Shown here piece by piece: positions 43,666 through 52,969 of a stretch of 64,000 nucleotides of DNA. Each line of letters starts with the position of its first letter. Position 1 is the stretch's first letter. Below the pieces are notes generated by a model, which worked only from the letters and a program-made list of their open reading frames with translations, searched no databases and was not told the DNA's origin. The stretch is from assembly GCF_004137085.1 (NCBI RefSeq), contig NZ_QYBC01000016.1:1-64000 (forward strand), written 5' to 3'. A program made the translations under genes and the position numbers. This DNA is from Lichenibacterium ramalinae. Its GTDB lineage: Bacteria > Pseudomonadota > Alphaproteobacteria > Rhizobiales > Beijerinckiaceae.

Positions 43666-45936
43666 TCAATCCAGCAGCATCGACACCTGGACGGCGCCGG
43701 TGTTGCGCAGCACCCGCAACGCGGCATGGTCGCCCACCTGGCGGAGCGTGACGTCCACCTTGGCGTCCTCGAAGCCGAGGTCGCGCAGGGTGATCTCGTC
43801 GGCGAAGGGCGGCAGGCGCGGGTTGCGGAAGCGGATGGCCCGGGTGGCGGGGTCGAACTCCAGCCCGAGGCAGGCCTGGAGCAGTAGGAAGGGCGTCGCC
43901 GCCGCCCAGGCCTGCGGCGCGCAGGCGACGGGGTAGAGGGTCGGGGCCGCGCCCGCCCGGCGGCGGAAGCCGCAGAAGAGTTCGGGCAGGCGGCGCGAAT
44001 CGAAGTAGTTCGAGGCGGCGAAGAGCGCCTCGAAGATGCGCTCGGCCTCCGCCATCAGCCCGTAGCGCGCCAGCCCCCAGACGATCAGGGAATTGTCGTG
44101 CGGCCAGATCGAGCCGTTGTGGTAGCTCATCGGGTTGTAGCGCGGCTCCCCCACCGCCACCGTGCGCACGCCCCATCCCGACAGGAACTTCGGCTTGACG
44201 ACCTCGGCGGCGATCCGGGCGGCGCGCTCGGGCCGGGCGATGCCGGTCCACAGCACATGGGCGGCGTTGGAGGTGCGGACGCGGCATGGGCGCTTCTCGC
44301 CGTCGAGCGCGATGGCGTACATGTCGATCTCGTCGCACCAGAAGGCGGCGTCGAACTTGTCCCGCATGGCTTCGGCCTGGGCCTTCAGCGCGGCGGCACC
44401 GGCGCCGTCGCCGAGCGCCGCCGCCATGCCGGCCCCGTGGTGGCGCGCCGCGTAAGCGTAGCCCTGCACCTCGACCAGCGCGATCGGCCCCTCGGCGAGG
44501 CGGCCGTCGCTGTGGAACACCGCGTCGTGGCTGTCCTTCCAGCCCTGGTTCTGCAGGCCCTTCTCGTCGGCCCTGGCATATTCGAGGAAGCCGTCGCCGT
44601 CCCGGTCGCCGGGCCCGTCCATCCAGGCGAAGCCCAGCTCGATGGCCGGCCACAGGTCGCGGATCGTGGCGAGGTCGCCGGTGCGCTCGAGGTAGAGCCC
44701 GGCCAGCACGATGAAGAGCGGCGTCGAGTCGATCGAGCCGTAATAGAGGCCGAAGGGGATCTCGTTCAGCGACGCCATCTCGCCGCCCCGCATCTCGTGC
44801 AGGATCTTGCCGGGCTCGGCATCGGCCGCCGGATCGAAGCCCTTGGCCTGGAAATGCGCCAGGCGGGCCAGGACGCCCTTGGCGACCTTCGGGTCCATCC
44901 ACAGCATCTGGATGGCCGTGATGATGCCGTCGCGCCCGAAGGTCGTCGAGTACCAGGGGATGCCCGCATAGGGGTAGAGGCCCTGCGGGGTGTCGGTGAC
45001 CAGCATGTAGGCGTCGGCCGTCGAGCGGCACATCACCTCGTTGAAGATCTCGTTGGAGGACTGCACCGTGACGACGCCGCGGGTGAGGACCTTCTCCTGG
45101 CGGTTCGCCGCCATCAGCCCCTGCCGGAACCCGACCTGCCGGGCCTGGGCGACGCCCGAACATTCGGCCGCGAAGGTGATGGTGCGGGACGCCCCGGCCG
45201 CGAGCGACACGTCGAAGGTGGCGGCGCCGTGGACCAGCCGGTCCGGCGCCGGCTCGAACCGCAGCACGGCCCGGCGCTCCATCGCGTCGAGGCCCGTGTA
45301 GGTGTAGGCGACCGAGTCGCCCGCCACCGCTTCCGTCATCGTGCCGCGCTTCTCGCGGCGCATGCCGCGCGCCTCGAACAGGTCCGAGAAGTCGCAGCCG
45401 AAGACGAAGCTCAGCGTGAAGTCGAGCGGATCGGCGCCGTGGTTCGACACGTGGATGCGCTGGTGGGCGGAGCCGCCCCACAGATAGGTGGTGCGCACCA
45501 CATGCACGGTGTCCTTGGCCATCACGATGTGGCCGTCGCGGTAGATGTCCGGGTTGGTGAGGTCGACCGTGAAGGTCAGGTTGTCGTCGCGCACGCCCGA
45601 GCCGAGCAGCAGCGGCTGGGTCCCGGCCAGCAGCATCTCGAAACGCGACAGGTAGCGGGTGTCGTGATCGAACAGGCCGTCGGGCCCACCCGCCGAAGCG
45701 CCGATGTCGCCGAACCCGTCGATCACCGCGAAGGTATCGGCGTGTTTCAGCGTGTGGCGCGGCCGGGCGGCGGATTCGGTCGCCGGGATGTAGAAGGGGG
45801 TCGTCTGGGTCGGATCGGCAGCCGGCCCGCCCGCGGCCTCGCGGGACGGCTCGCCACCGGACCGGGGTTTGGCCCCCGAGGCGTTACCACCCGAGGCGTC
45901 GCCACCCAAATCGTCATTGCCCAAATCGTCGGTCAT
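43666..45936 (-). CDS. Amylo-alpha-1,6-glucosidase (glycogen debranching family)
   Basis: A 756-residue protein. The N-terminal GDE_N_bis domain (about residues 60-290, with HDTRYLSRFEMLL) and a six-hairpin barrel (about 300-700, with WYSTTFGRDGIITAIQML) match bacterial debranching-type glucosidases. The first 40 residues are a Gly/Asp-rich tail made of short repeats. It sits upstream of a GT4 gene, next to trehalose genes, so it may trim alpha-glucan. It could also be a GH133-like enzyme with another substrate. Confidence 0.82.
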   Translation of the reverse strand: MTDDLGNDDLGGDASGGNASGAKPRSGGEPSREAAGGPAADPTQTTPFYIPATESAARPRHTLKHADTFAVIDGFGDIGASAGGPDGLFDHDTRYLSRFEMLLAGTQPLLLGSGVRDDNLTFTVDLTNPDIYRDGHIVMAKDTVHVVRTTYLWGGSAHQRIHVSNHGADPLDFTLSFVFGCDFSDLFEARGMRREKRGTMTEAVAGDSVAYTYTGLDAMERRAVLRFEPAPDRLVHGAATFDVSLAAGASRTITFAAECSGVAQARQVGFRQGLMAANRQEKVLTRGVVTVQSSNEIFNEVMCRSTADAYMLVTDTPQGLYPYAGIPWYSTTFGRDGIITAIQMLWMDPKVAKGVLARLAHFQAKGFDPAADAEPGKILHEMRGGEMASLNEIPFGLYYGSIDSTPLFIVLAGLYLERTGDLATIRDLWPAIELGFAWMDGPGDRDGDGFLEYARADEKGLQNQGWKDSHDAVFHSDGRLAEGPIALVEVQGYAYAARHHGAGMAAALGDGAGAAALKAQAEAMRDKFDAAFWCDEIDMYAIALDGEKRPCRVRTSNAAHVLWTGIARPERAARIAAEVVKPKFLSGWGVRTVAVGEPRYNPMSYHNGSIWPHDNSLIVWGLARYGLMAEAERIFEALFAASNYFDSRRLPELFCGFRRRAGAAPTLYPVACAPQAWAAATPFLLLQACLGLEFDPATRAIRFRNPRLPPFADEITLRDLGFEDAKVDVTLRQVGDHAALRVLRNTGAVQVSMLLD

Positions 45937-46081
45937 GTCGCGGCAAGCGTCCCGGTCAGGAGGGAGGGGCGGAGGCCGGCGTCCGCGATCCGCGCCGCAT
46001 CGCGCGGTCCCGGCCCGCCGGCCCGCGCGGGTCGGCGCGGCGGCGGAAAGTGGCGACGTGCCGGCCCGTCGGGCGGCCGTC

Positions 46082-47218
46082 TCACTGCGCGATGTCGGGC
46101 CGCGATCTCATGAGGCCGCCGAGTTCGGCGAGCGGACGGCGGGCGTCGCGGCCCGAGGCGATGAGGGCCGAGGACCCGTCGAGGTCGGCCAGGGCGACCT
46201 GCTTCTTGTAGAGGTCGACATAGTCGTGGGCCATGCGCTCGACCGTGAAGCGTTCCTCGAAGCGGCGGCGCACCTTGCGCCGGTCCATCGCCAGGACCTG
46301 CGGCACGGCCGCGATCGCCTCCTCCATGGAGCCGACGATGCGGCCCGTGATGCCGTCCTCGAGCACTTCGGGGACGGAGCCGTGGCGGAAGCCCAGGACC
46401 GGCGTACCACAGGCCATGGCCTCGATCATCACGAGGCCGAAGGGCTCCGGCCAGTCGATGGGGAACAGCAGGGCGCGGGCTTCGCCGAGGAACTTGGTCT
46501 TGCCGCGCTCGTCCACCTCGCCGATGAACTCGACGTCGCCGCCCTCGTCGAGCAGCGGCTTGATCTCCGTCTCGAAATATTTGCGGTCGGCGTTGTCGAC
46601 CTTGGCGGCGATCTTCAGCGGGATGCCCAGCGCCCGGGCGATCTTGATGGCACGGTCGGGCCGCTTCTCGGAGGAGATGCGCCCCAGGAAGGCCAGGTAG
46701 CCGCCGCGCGGGTCGTAGGACGGGCGGTGCAGGTCGATCGGCAGGCCGTGCAGGACCGTGCCGGCGAAATTGGAATCGGGGATCGGGGCGCGCTGCGCGT
46801 TCGAGATCGACACGAGCGGCATCTCGTTGAAGGCCCGGTAGAAAGGCCACAGGTCCGGCAGGTCCTGCCGGCCGTGCAGCGTCGTCAGGGTCTTGTTCGG
46901 CATGCCGCGGAACAGCGGAAAGTGGAACATGTCGACGTGGAAGTGGAGGACGTCGAAGGCTCCGGCGAGGCGCCGGGTCTGTTCCGCCATCATCAGCGTG
47001 TGGGGCAGGTAGTCCCGCATCGTGTCCGACAGCCGGATGGCTTCCGTCGTGCACGGGACGAGGTTGGCGGCCGTGATGGAATCGCCGCTGGCGAACAGCG
47101 TGACGTCGTGGCCCTGCCGCACCAGTTCTTCCGTCAGCCACGACACGATGCGCTCGGTGCCACCGTAGAGGCGGGGCGGAACGCTCTCCATCAGCGGGGC
47201 GATTTGGGCGATTCTCAT
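46082..47218 (-). CDS. Glycosyltransferase family 4 protein
   Basis: A 378-residue retaining GT-B enzyme. It begins MRIAQIAPLMESVPPRLYGG and has the donor-binding motif EPFGLVMIEAMACGTPVLGF near residue 270. LGRISSEKRPDRAIK lies near 195. It is likely to use UDP- or ADP-glucose and may extend alpha-glucan or a glycoconjugate alongside the debranching enzyme. The ATG at 47218 is certain because the upstream frame is repetitive DNA. Confidence 0.85.
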   Translation of the reverse strand: MRIAQIAPLMESVPPRLYGGTERIVSWLTEELVRQGHDVTLFASGDSITAANLVPCTTEAIRLSDTMRDYLPHTLMMAEQTRRLAGAFDVLHFHVDMFHFPLFRGMPNKTLTTLHGRQDLPDLWPFYRAFNEMPLVSISNAQRAPIPDSNFAGTVLHGLPIDLHRPSYDPRGGYLAFLGRISSEKRPDRAIKIARALGIPLKIAAKVDNADRKYFETEIKPLLDEGGDVEFIGEVDERGKTKFLGEARALLFPIDWPEPFGLVMIEAMACGTPVLGFRHGSVPEVLEDGITGRIVGSMEEAIAAVPQVLAMDRRKVRRRFEERFTVERMAHDYVDLYKKQVALADLDGSSALIASGRDARRPLAELGGLMRSRPDIAQ

Positions 47219-47306
47219 GCTGGCGATTCCGTGCTCGAGATCGACGGGCGTCCAGTCTGCGGAACGCCACCCTTGGCGCGATGGTTCCGCACCGCACCAT
47301 GGCGGC

Positions 47307-47372
47307 GCGACCGAAGCGCGCGCTTGGAGCGACCGAAGCGCGCATTTGGCGCGACCGAAGCACGCGTCCCGG
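47307..47372. repeat. Three tandem 22-bp repeats
   Basis: GCGACCGAAGCGCGC begins units at 47307, 47329 and 47351 with an exact 22-bp period and few mismatches. They lie 100-160 bases upstream of the GT4 start and about 150 bases before otsB. Confidence 0.8.
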
Positions 47373-47375
47373 CCC

Positions 47376-47404
47376 GCCGGCGGCGGGGGCCGCCCGCCGC
47401 CGGC
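47376..47404. repeat. Perfect 12-bp inverted repeat
   Basis: GCCGGCGGCGGG and CCCGCCGCCGGC enclose a five-base loop directly after the 22-bp repeats. It could terminate transcription entering from either side, or bind a protein. Confidence 0.65.
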
Positions 47405-47519
47405 GCCACCTTGGGCTTGGCCTTGGAACTTCCCCGTCCCGGGCCACGTTCTCCTCGGTCGACAGGGCGTCGGCGGGCGTTTCCGCGTCATCGATAGTGC
47501 CTCAACGCGAGCCCCCGCC

Positions 47520-48257
47520 ATGGTCCCCGAGCCTCCGCCGCACGATGCCTGCCTGTTTCTCGACGTCGACGGCACGCTGATCGACATCGCGCCGACGCCC
47601 GATGCCGTGGATGTCCCGCCGAGCCTCGTGGCGGCGTTGCAGCGGGCGGAGCGTGCGCTCGACGGGGCGCTCGCCCTGGTCAGCGGACGCAGCATCGACC
47701 AGCTCGACCGGCTCTTCGCCCCGCTCAGCCTCAAGGCCAGCGGCGCGCACGGCGCGGAGTTCCGCTTCGGCGACGGCGACGCCCGCTGGGCCAAGGCCGC
47801 GCCGATCCCGGCTCCGGTGTTCGACGAGCTGCGGGCGCTGCTGCGCAATTTCCCGGCCTCGCTCGTCGAGGACAAGGGCTTCTCCTACGCGGTGCATTAC
47901 CGGGCGGCGCCGGACACGGGCCCGCGCCTGCACGAAGCCCTCGGCGGCTTCCTCGCCGCCAGGCCCGGCCTCGGCCTCGCCATCCTGCCGGGCCATTGCG
48001 TCTACGAGCTGAAGCGCCCGGACATCGACAAGGGCGCCGCCATCGCGGACTTCATGGACCGCGCGCCCTTCGCCGGGCGCCGCCCCGTGTTCATCGGCGA
48101 CGACGTGACCGACGCGCCGGGCTTCCTCGCCGTCCGGGCCCGCGGCGGGCTCGCCTATTCGGTCGGCCGGGTCTTTCCGGGCGTGGTCGGCACCTTCGCG
48201 GAGCCGGCCGCCGTGCGGCATTGGCTGGCCGGCATCGGCCGACCGGAGACCGCATGA
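47520..48257 (+). CDS. otsB: Trehalose-6-phosphate phosphatase
   Basis: A 245-residue HAD phosphatase that releases trehalose from trehalose-6-phosphate. Motif I is FLDVDGTLIDI (nucleophile Asp), motif II has SGRSIDQLD, and motif IV FIGDDVTDAPGF. The cap residues HGAEFRFG and the length match OtsB. Its stop overlaps the GH15 start (ATGA). The ATG at 47520 lies next to the divergent spacer. Confidence 0.92.
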   Translation: MVPEPPPHDACLFLDVDGTLIDIAPTPDAVDVPPSLVAALQRAERALDGALALVSGRSIDQLDRLFAPLSLKASGAHGAEFRFGDGDARWAKAAPIPAPVFDELRALLRNFPASLVEDKGFSYAVHYRAAPDTGPRLHEALGGFLAARPGLGLAILPGHCVYELKRPDIDKGAAIADFMDRAPFAGRRPVFIGDDVTDAPGFLAVRARGGLAYSVGRVFPGVVGTFAEPAAVRHWLAGIGRPETA

Positions 48258-50038
48258 CCGCCCCCCGCAACATGGACTATGCCCTGATCGGCAACAGCCA
48301 CGTCGCCGCCATGATCGACACCAACGCCCGCATCGTGTGGTGGTGCGCGCCGCGCTTCGATTCCGATCCGGTGTTCTCCAAGCTGCTGGCGGGCGACGAG
48401 GAGAAGGGCTTCACCGACGTGGTCCTGGCCGACCAGGTGTCGGCCAGCGCCGCCTACCTGCGCAACACCGCCATCGTCGAGACGGTCCTCACCGACGCGG
48501 ACGGCGGCGTGGTGCGGGTCACGGATTTCGCGCCGCACTTCAAGCAATACGAGCGGATCTTCCGCCCCGCGCAGATCGTGCGGCGCATCGAGCCCCTGGC
48601 GGGCCTGCCGCGGATCGCCATCCGGGTCCGCCCCACCTACGACTACGGGTGCCCCGTCACCGAGCGGGCGCTGGGCTCGAACCACATCCGCTATTCGGGT
48701 GGCGAGCACGTGATGCGGCTCAGCACCGATGCGCCGCTGTCCTACATCGAGCAGGAAACGTCCTTCGCGCTGACGCGCCCCCTCACCCTGATCTTCGGCC
48801 CCGACGAGCCCTTCCGCTCGTCGCTGGAGAACACCGGCCGGGAGTTCCTCGAAAGAACACGGGACTTCTGGCTCGACTGGACGCGCTACCTCGCCCTGCC
48901 CTTCGAGTGGCAGGCCGCCGTGGCCCGGGCCGCCATCACGCTGAAGCTCTGCGCCTACGAGGAGACGGGCGCCATCATCGCCGCCCATACGACGTCGCTG
49001 CCCGAATCCGAAGGGTCCAGCCGCAACTGGGATTACCGCTACTGCTGGGTGCGCGACGCCTTCTTCGTGGTCCACGCCCTGAACCGGCTCGGCGCCACCC
49101 AGACGATGGAATCCTACATCAACTACACGACCAACATCGCCTTCGACCAGGCCCCCCACCTCAAGCCCGTGCACAGCATCATCCCGGGGACGCCCCTGCC
49201 CGAGCGGATCGCGCCGAACCTCAGGGGCTTCCGCAACCACGCGCCCGTCCGCGTCGGCAACGACGCCGTGAACCAGGTGCAGCACGACGGCTACGGCTCC
49301 GTCGTCATGGCGGCATCCCAGATGTTCGTCGACGAGCGTCTGCCCAAGATGGGCGACGAGGCCCTGTTCCGCCGCCTCGAGATGCTGGGCCGGCAGGCCG
49401 CCCGCTACGCCTTCGCGCCCGATGCCGGCCTGTGGGAGTTCCGCGGCCGGCAGCATACCCACACCTATTCGGCGGTCCTGTGCTGGGCGGCCTGCGACCG
49501 CCTCGGCCGCATCGCGCGGCGCATGGGCCTCGCGCCCGAGACCGCCGCCTGGGGCGCCGAGGCGGCCCGCATCAAGGAGCGCATCCTGGCGGAATCGTGG
49601 AGCGAGGAGCGCCAGGCCATCGTCGGCGCCTGGGGCCTGCCGCAGCTCGACGCCAGCGTGCTGCTGCTGCCCGAGATCGGCTTCATCGACGCGCAGGACC
49701 CCCGCTTCATCGCGACGCTGGAGCGCATCGGCGAGGAACTGATGCGCGACGGCCGCGTCATGCGGTACACGGTCGCCGATGATTTCGGCTTTCCCGACAC
49801 AGCCTTCCTGGTTTGCAACTTCTGGTACATTGACGCCCTGGCACAGGTCGGTAGGGTGGAAGAGGCGCGCGAGCGCTTCGACGATGTGCTGAACCACCGC
49901 AACGCGTTCGGCATCCTGTCCGAAGATCTCCACGCCGCCACCGGGGAACTGTGGGGCAACTTTCCACAGACCTATTCGATGGCGGGCATCATCAACTCGG
50001 CGATGCGGCTGTCGCAAAGCTGGGAGGACCGTTGGTGA
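48254..50038 (+). CDS. Glycoside hydrolase family 15 protein, possible trehalase
   Basis: A 594-residue protein. An N-terminal beta-sandwich (about residues 5-250, YALIGNSHVAAMIDTNARIV) precedes an (alpha/alpha)6 barrel with RNWDYRYCWVRDAFF. The acid Glu lies in DAGLWEFRG and the second Glu in ATGELWGNFPQTYS. This type is often found between otsB and otsA, and some GH15 members are trehalases, so hydrolysis of trehalose is plausible. Glucoamylase activity is the alternative. Four-base overlaps with otsB and otsA couple translation. Confidence 0.85.
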   Translation: MTAPRNMDYALIGNSHVAAMIDTNARIVWWCAPRFDSDPVFSKLLAGDEEKGFTDVVLADQVSASAAYLRNTAIVETVLTDADGGVVRVTDFAPHFKQYERIFRPAQIVRRIEPLAGLPRIAIRVRPTYDYGCPVTERALGSNHIRYSGGEHVMRLSTDAPLSYIEQETSFALTRPLTLIFGPDEPFRSSLENTGREFLERTRDFWLDWTRYLALPFEWQAAVARAAITLKLCAYEETGAIIAAHTTSLPESEGSSRNWDYRYCWVRDAFFVVHALNRLGATQTMESYINYTTNIAFDQAPHLKPVHSIIPGTPLPERIAPNLRGFRNHAPVRVGNDAVNQVQHDGYGSVVMAASQMFVDERLPKMGDEALFRRLEMLGRQAARYAFAPDAGLWEFRGRQHTHTYSAVLCWAACDRLGRIARRMGLAPETAAWGAEAARIKERILAESWSEERQAIVGAWGLPQLDASVLLLPEIGFIDAQDPRFIATLERIGEELMRDGRVMRYTVADDFGFPDTAFLVCNFWYIDALAQVGRVEEARERFDDVLNHRNAFGILSEDLHAATGELWGNFPQTYSMAGIINSAMRLSQSWEDRW

Positions 50039-51450
50039 GCCGACTGGTCATCGTATCGAACCGCGTCACCGTGCCGGAGCCCGGCCAGCCGCAGCCGCCC
50101 GGCGGCCTCGCCGTGGCCGTGCATGCGGCGTTGAAATCCCGGCCGGGCCTCTGGTTCGGCTGGAGCGGCAAGGTGGACGACGGCGCCGCCGTCGAGCCGC
50201 AGACGGTGCAGCGCGACAACGTCACCTACGTGGTCACGGACCTGTCGACCGCCGACTTCCAGGAATATTACAACGGCTTCGCCAACCGGGTGTTGTGGCC
50301 GATCCTCCATTACCGGGTGGACCTCGCGGAGTTCAACCGGTCGGACCTGACCGGCTACCTGCGGGTCAACGGCCTCTTCGCCGACCACCTGAGCAAGTTG
50401 CTGAAGCCCGACGACGTGATCTGGGTGCACGACTACCACCTGATCCCGCTGGCGCGGGAGCTGCGGTCGCGCGGCTTCGACAACCCGATCGGCTTCTACC
50501 TCCACATCCCCTGCCCGCCCGCCGACCTGCTCTTCACGATCCCCAAGCAGGAGCAGAGCATCGGGGCGCTGTCGCACTACGACCTCGTCGGCTTCCAGAC
50601 CGAGAACGACCGCAACAACTACGGCCGCTACCTCGCCATGACGGGCGCGCACCAGGGCCGCGACGGCACCTCCTACGCGCTCGACGGCCGGGTGGTGCGG
50701 ATCGGCGCCTTCCCGGTGGGGATCGAGACCAAGGACTATGCCGCGACGGCGGTGACGGCGGTCGACTCGCATTTCACACGCGAGTTCAAGGAAAGCCTGC
50801 AGGGCCGCAAGCTCGTGGTCGGGGTCGACCGGCTCGACTATTCCAAGGGCATCGTCCACCGCGTCGAGGGCTACCGGCACTTCCTGGAAACGGCGCCGGA
50901 CTGGCGCAACCGCGTCACCTACCTCCAGGTCACGCCCAAGAGCCGCTCCGACATCCCGGAATACAACGACATGTCGGACGACGTGAACCGGCTGGTAGGG
51001 TCGGTGAACGGCGAGTTCGGCGAGGCCGCCTGGACGCCCATCCGCTACGTCAACCGGTCCTATCCCCGCACCGCGCTGGCGGGCATCTTCCGCGTCGCCG
51101 CCGCCGCTCTGGTGACGCCGCTGCGCGACGGCATGAACCTCGTCGCCAAGGAATATGTCGCGTCCCAGGACGGCGAGGATCCCGGCGTGCTGATCCTATC
51201 GCAGTTCGCCGGCGCCGCCGCCGAGCTCGACACCGCCCTGATCGTCAACCCGCACGAGACGGAGGGCATGGCCCAGGCGATGCGGGTCGCCCTGGAGATG
51301 CCGCTCGACGAGCGCCAGGCGCGGTTCAAGGTGATGTTCGAGCGCATCTCGCGCAACGACATCGACCGCTGGGCCGAGACGTTCCTGGCCAAGCTGTCGG
51401 AAACGCGCCGCTCCTTCCTCATCGGCCAGCTCCGCTCGCTCTTCACCTGA
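50035..51450 (+). CDS. otsA: Trehalose-6-phosphate synthase
   Basis: A 471-residue GT20 enzyme that joins UDP-glucose and glucose-6-phosphate. It shows [60 protein letters not shown] and [14 protein letters not shown]. The GTG at 50035 overlaps the GH15 stop (GTGA). With otsB it supplies trehalose, an osmotic and desiccation protectant. Confidence 0.93.
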   Translation: MSRLVIVSNRVTVPEPGQPQPPGGLAVAVHAALKSRPGLWFGWSGKVDDGAAVEPQTVQRDNVTYVVTDLSTADFQEYYNGFANRVLWPILHYRVDLAEFNRSDLTGYLRVNGLFADHLSKLLKPDDVIWVHDYHLIPLARELRSRGFDNPIGFYLHIPCPPADLLFTIPKQEQSIGALSHYDLVGFQTENDRNNYGRYLAMTGAHQGRDGTSYALDGRVVRIGAFPVGIETKDYAATAVTAVDSHFTREFKESLQGRKLVVGVDRLDYSKGIVHRVEGYRHFLETAPDWRNRVTYLQVTPKSRSDIPEYNDMSDDVNRLVGSVNGEFGEAAWTPIRYVNRSYPRTALAGIFRVAAAALVTPLRDGMNLVAKEYVASQDGEDPGVLILSQFAGAAAELDTALIVNPHETEGMAQAMRVALEMPLDERQARFKVMFERISRNDIDRWAETFLAKLSETRRSFLIGQLRSLFT

Positions 51451-51618
51451 GCGGGGCGGCGAAACCGCGGGGGTGCGGGGGACGCTTGGAAAGTCGATGA
51501 GGTTGCTGGCGTTTTCGGGCCGGCGCGATCCTCGCGCAAGCATCGCCGCCTAGGGTCCGGGGAGAGGGGTGGCGCGACCGCCACCCGCCCCCCGCGACCC
51601 TGCAGCCAGGTGCCACCG

Positions 51619-51912
51619 ATGTCGTTCGACGAAGCCGTCTCGCCCGCCGACCCGGCCCCCCACCTCGGCGCCCTCATGGACATCCCGCTGTCGGTGCAGG
51701 TCGTGCTCGGCGGCACCACCATGCCGGTCGCCAACCTGATGAAGCTCGGCCGCGGCGCCGTGATCCCGCTCGACCACCGCGTCGGCCAGCCGGTCGACAT
51801 CGTGGTCAACGGCCGGGTCATCGCCCGCGGCGACATGACGGTGATCGAGGGCGAGAGCGAGCGGCTCGGCGTCTCGCTGACCGAGATCGTCGGTCAGGCC
51901 GCGAAGCTCTGA
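51619..51912 (+). CDS. fliN: Flagellar motor switch protein FliN
   Basis: A 97-residue C-ring protein made of one SpoA domain (about residues 20-90, [35 protein letters not shown]). With FliM and FliG it forms the rotor switch. The ATG at 51619 follows an AGG site. fliG starts 16 bases after its stop. fliM is on the other strand at 57767-58690, not upstream as usual. Confidence 0.88.
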   Translation: MSFDEAVSPADPAPHLGALMDIPLSVQVVLGGTTMPVANLMKLGRGAVIPLDHRVGQPVDIVVNGRVIARGDMTVIEGESERLGVSLTEIVGQAAKL

Positions 51913-51928
51913 CGCGGGACCGCAGGCC

Positions 51929-52936
51929 ATGTCCACCGCCATCGCGGCCTTCAACGACCACCGGACCCTGAGCGGGCCCGAGAAGGTCGCGGCCCTGCTG
52001 CTCGCCATGGGCAAGCCGCTGGCGAGCCGCCTCCTCAAGCATTTCGACCCCGCCGAACTCAAGATCATCACGCGGTCGGCGGCGGCGCTCGGCGCCGTGC
52101 CCATCACGGCGCTCGAAACCCTGGTCGAGGAGCTGGCGCAGCAGTTCTCGCGCGGGGTCGACCTGCGCGGCACCGCCGCCGAGGTCGAAAGCCTGCTCGG
52201 CAGCGTGCTGCCGCCCGACCAGGTGGCCGAGATCATGTCGGACGTGCTGGGCTCGTCCAACTCGTCCACCTGGGTGCGCCTGTCCGGCCTGCCGGAGACG
52301 GACCTCGCCGCCTATATCGGCAAGGAGCACCCCCAGACCGCGGCCCTGATCCTCGCCCGCCTGACCCCGGAAGCCGCCGCCAAGACGCTGGCGCTGCTGC
52401 CGCGCGAGCTGCGCAACGCCCTCACGCGCCGCATGCTCGGCCTGCGGCCGGTCAGCGAGGCCACGATCAAGATCCTGGAGAACAAGCTGCGCGACGACCT
52501 GCTCAACGGCAGCCCGCGCGATGCCGGCTCCAACACGCAGGGGCGCGTCGCCGACATCCTCAACCGCATGGAGCCGGAACAGGCCGAGGACGTGCTGTCC
52601 TCCATCGCCGAAGCCAAGCCCATCGACGTGGCGGCCGTGCGCTCGAAGATGTTCAGCTTCAACGACATCGTGAACCTGCCGCAGAAGTCCAAGAGCGTGC
52701 TCTTCGACCGCGTGTCGACGGAACAGATCACCATGGCGCTGCGCGGTACCGATACGGTCTTCCGCGACGTCGTGCTGTCGGCGGTGGGCGCCCGCGCCCG
52801 TCGCCTCATCGAGAACGAGCTCAACGGCGACGGCGGCTCCGCCAAGGAGATCGCGGCGGCCCGCCGGGCCATCTCCACGACGGTGCTGCAACTCGTGGCG
52901 CTGGGCGAGATCGAGCTCCACGCCGAGGCCGCCTGA
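51929..52936 (+). CDS. fliG: Flagellar motor switch protein FliG
   Basis: A 335-residue rotor protein with the N-, middle and C-terminal armadillo-like domains. GPEKVAALLLAMGKPLASRL marks the first, EHPQTAALILARL (PQTAA motif) the middle, and MFSFNDIVNLPQKSKSVLFD with charged rotor residues the third. It lies between fliN and flhB on the same strand. Length is normal. Confidence 0.92.
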   Translation: MSTAIAAFNDHRTLSGPEKVAALLLAMGKPLASRLLKHFDPAELKIITRSAAALGAVPITALETLVEELAQQFSRGVDLRGTAAEVESLLGSVLPPDQVAEIMSDVLGSSNSSTWVRLSGLPETDLAAYIGKEHPQTAALILARLTPEAAAKTLALLPRELRNALTRRMLGLRPVSEATIKILENKLRDDLLNGSPRDAGSNTQGRVADILNRMEPEQAEDVLSSIAEAKPIDVAAVRSKMFSFNDIVNLPQKSKSVLFDRVSTEQITMALRGTDTVFRDVVLSAVGARARRLIENELNGDGGSAKEIAAARRAISTTVLQLVALGEIELHAEAA

Positions 52937-52969
52937 GATGGCCGCCTCCGACCGGCAGGGTGATCCCCG

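Larger units (their letters stand above)
47219..47519. other. Divergent spacer with repeats
   Basis: This 301-bp gap separates the GT4 gene (-) from otsB (+). It holds three 22-bp direct repeats and a large GC hairpin (listed separately). Open frames run through it, but their codons only translate the repeats. I see no convincing promoter hexamers. Confidence 0.6.

Noticed and set aside
51451-51618. Sigma-54 promoter before fliN
   Set aside because: A TTGG...TTGC-like pair was seen, but the spacing does not match the -24/-12 consensus.
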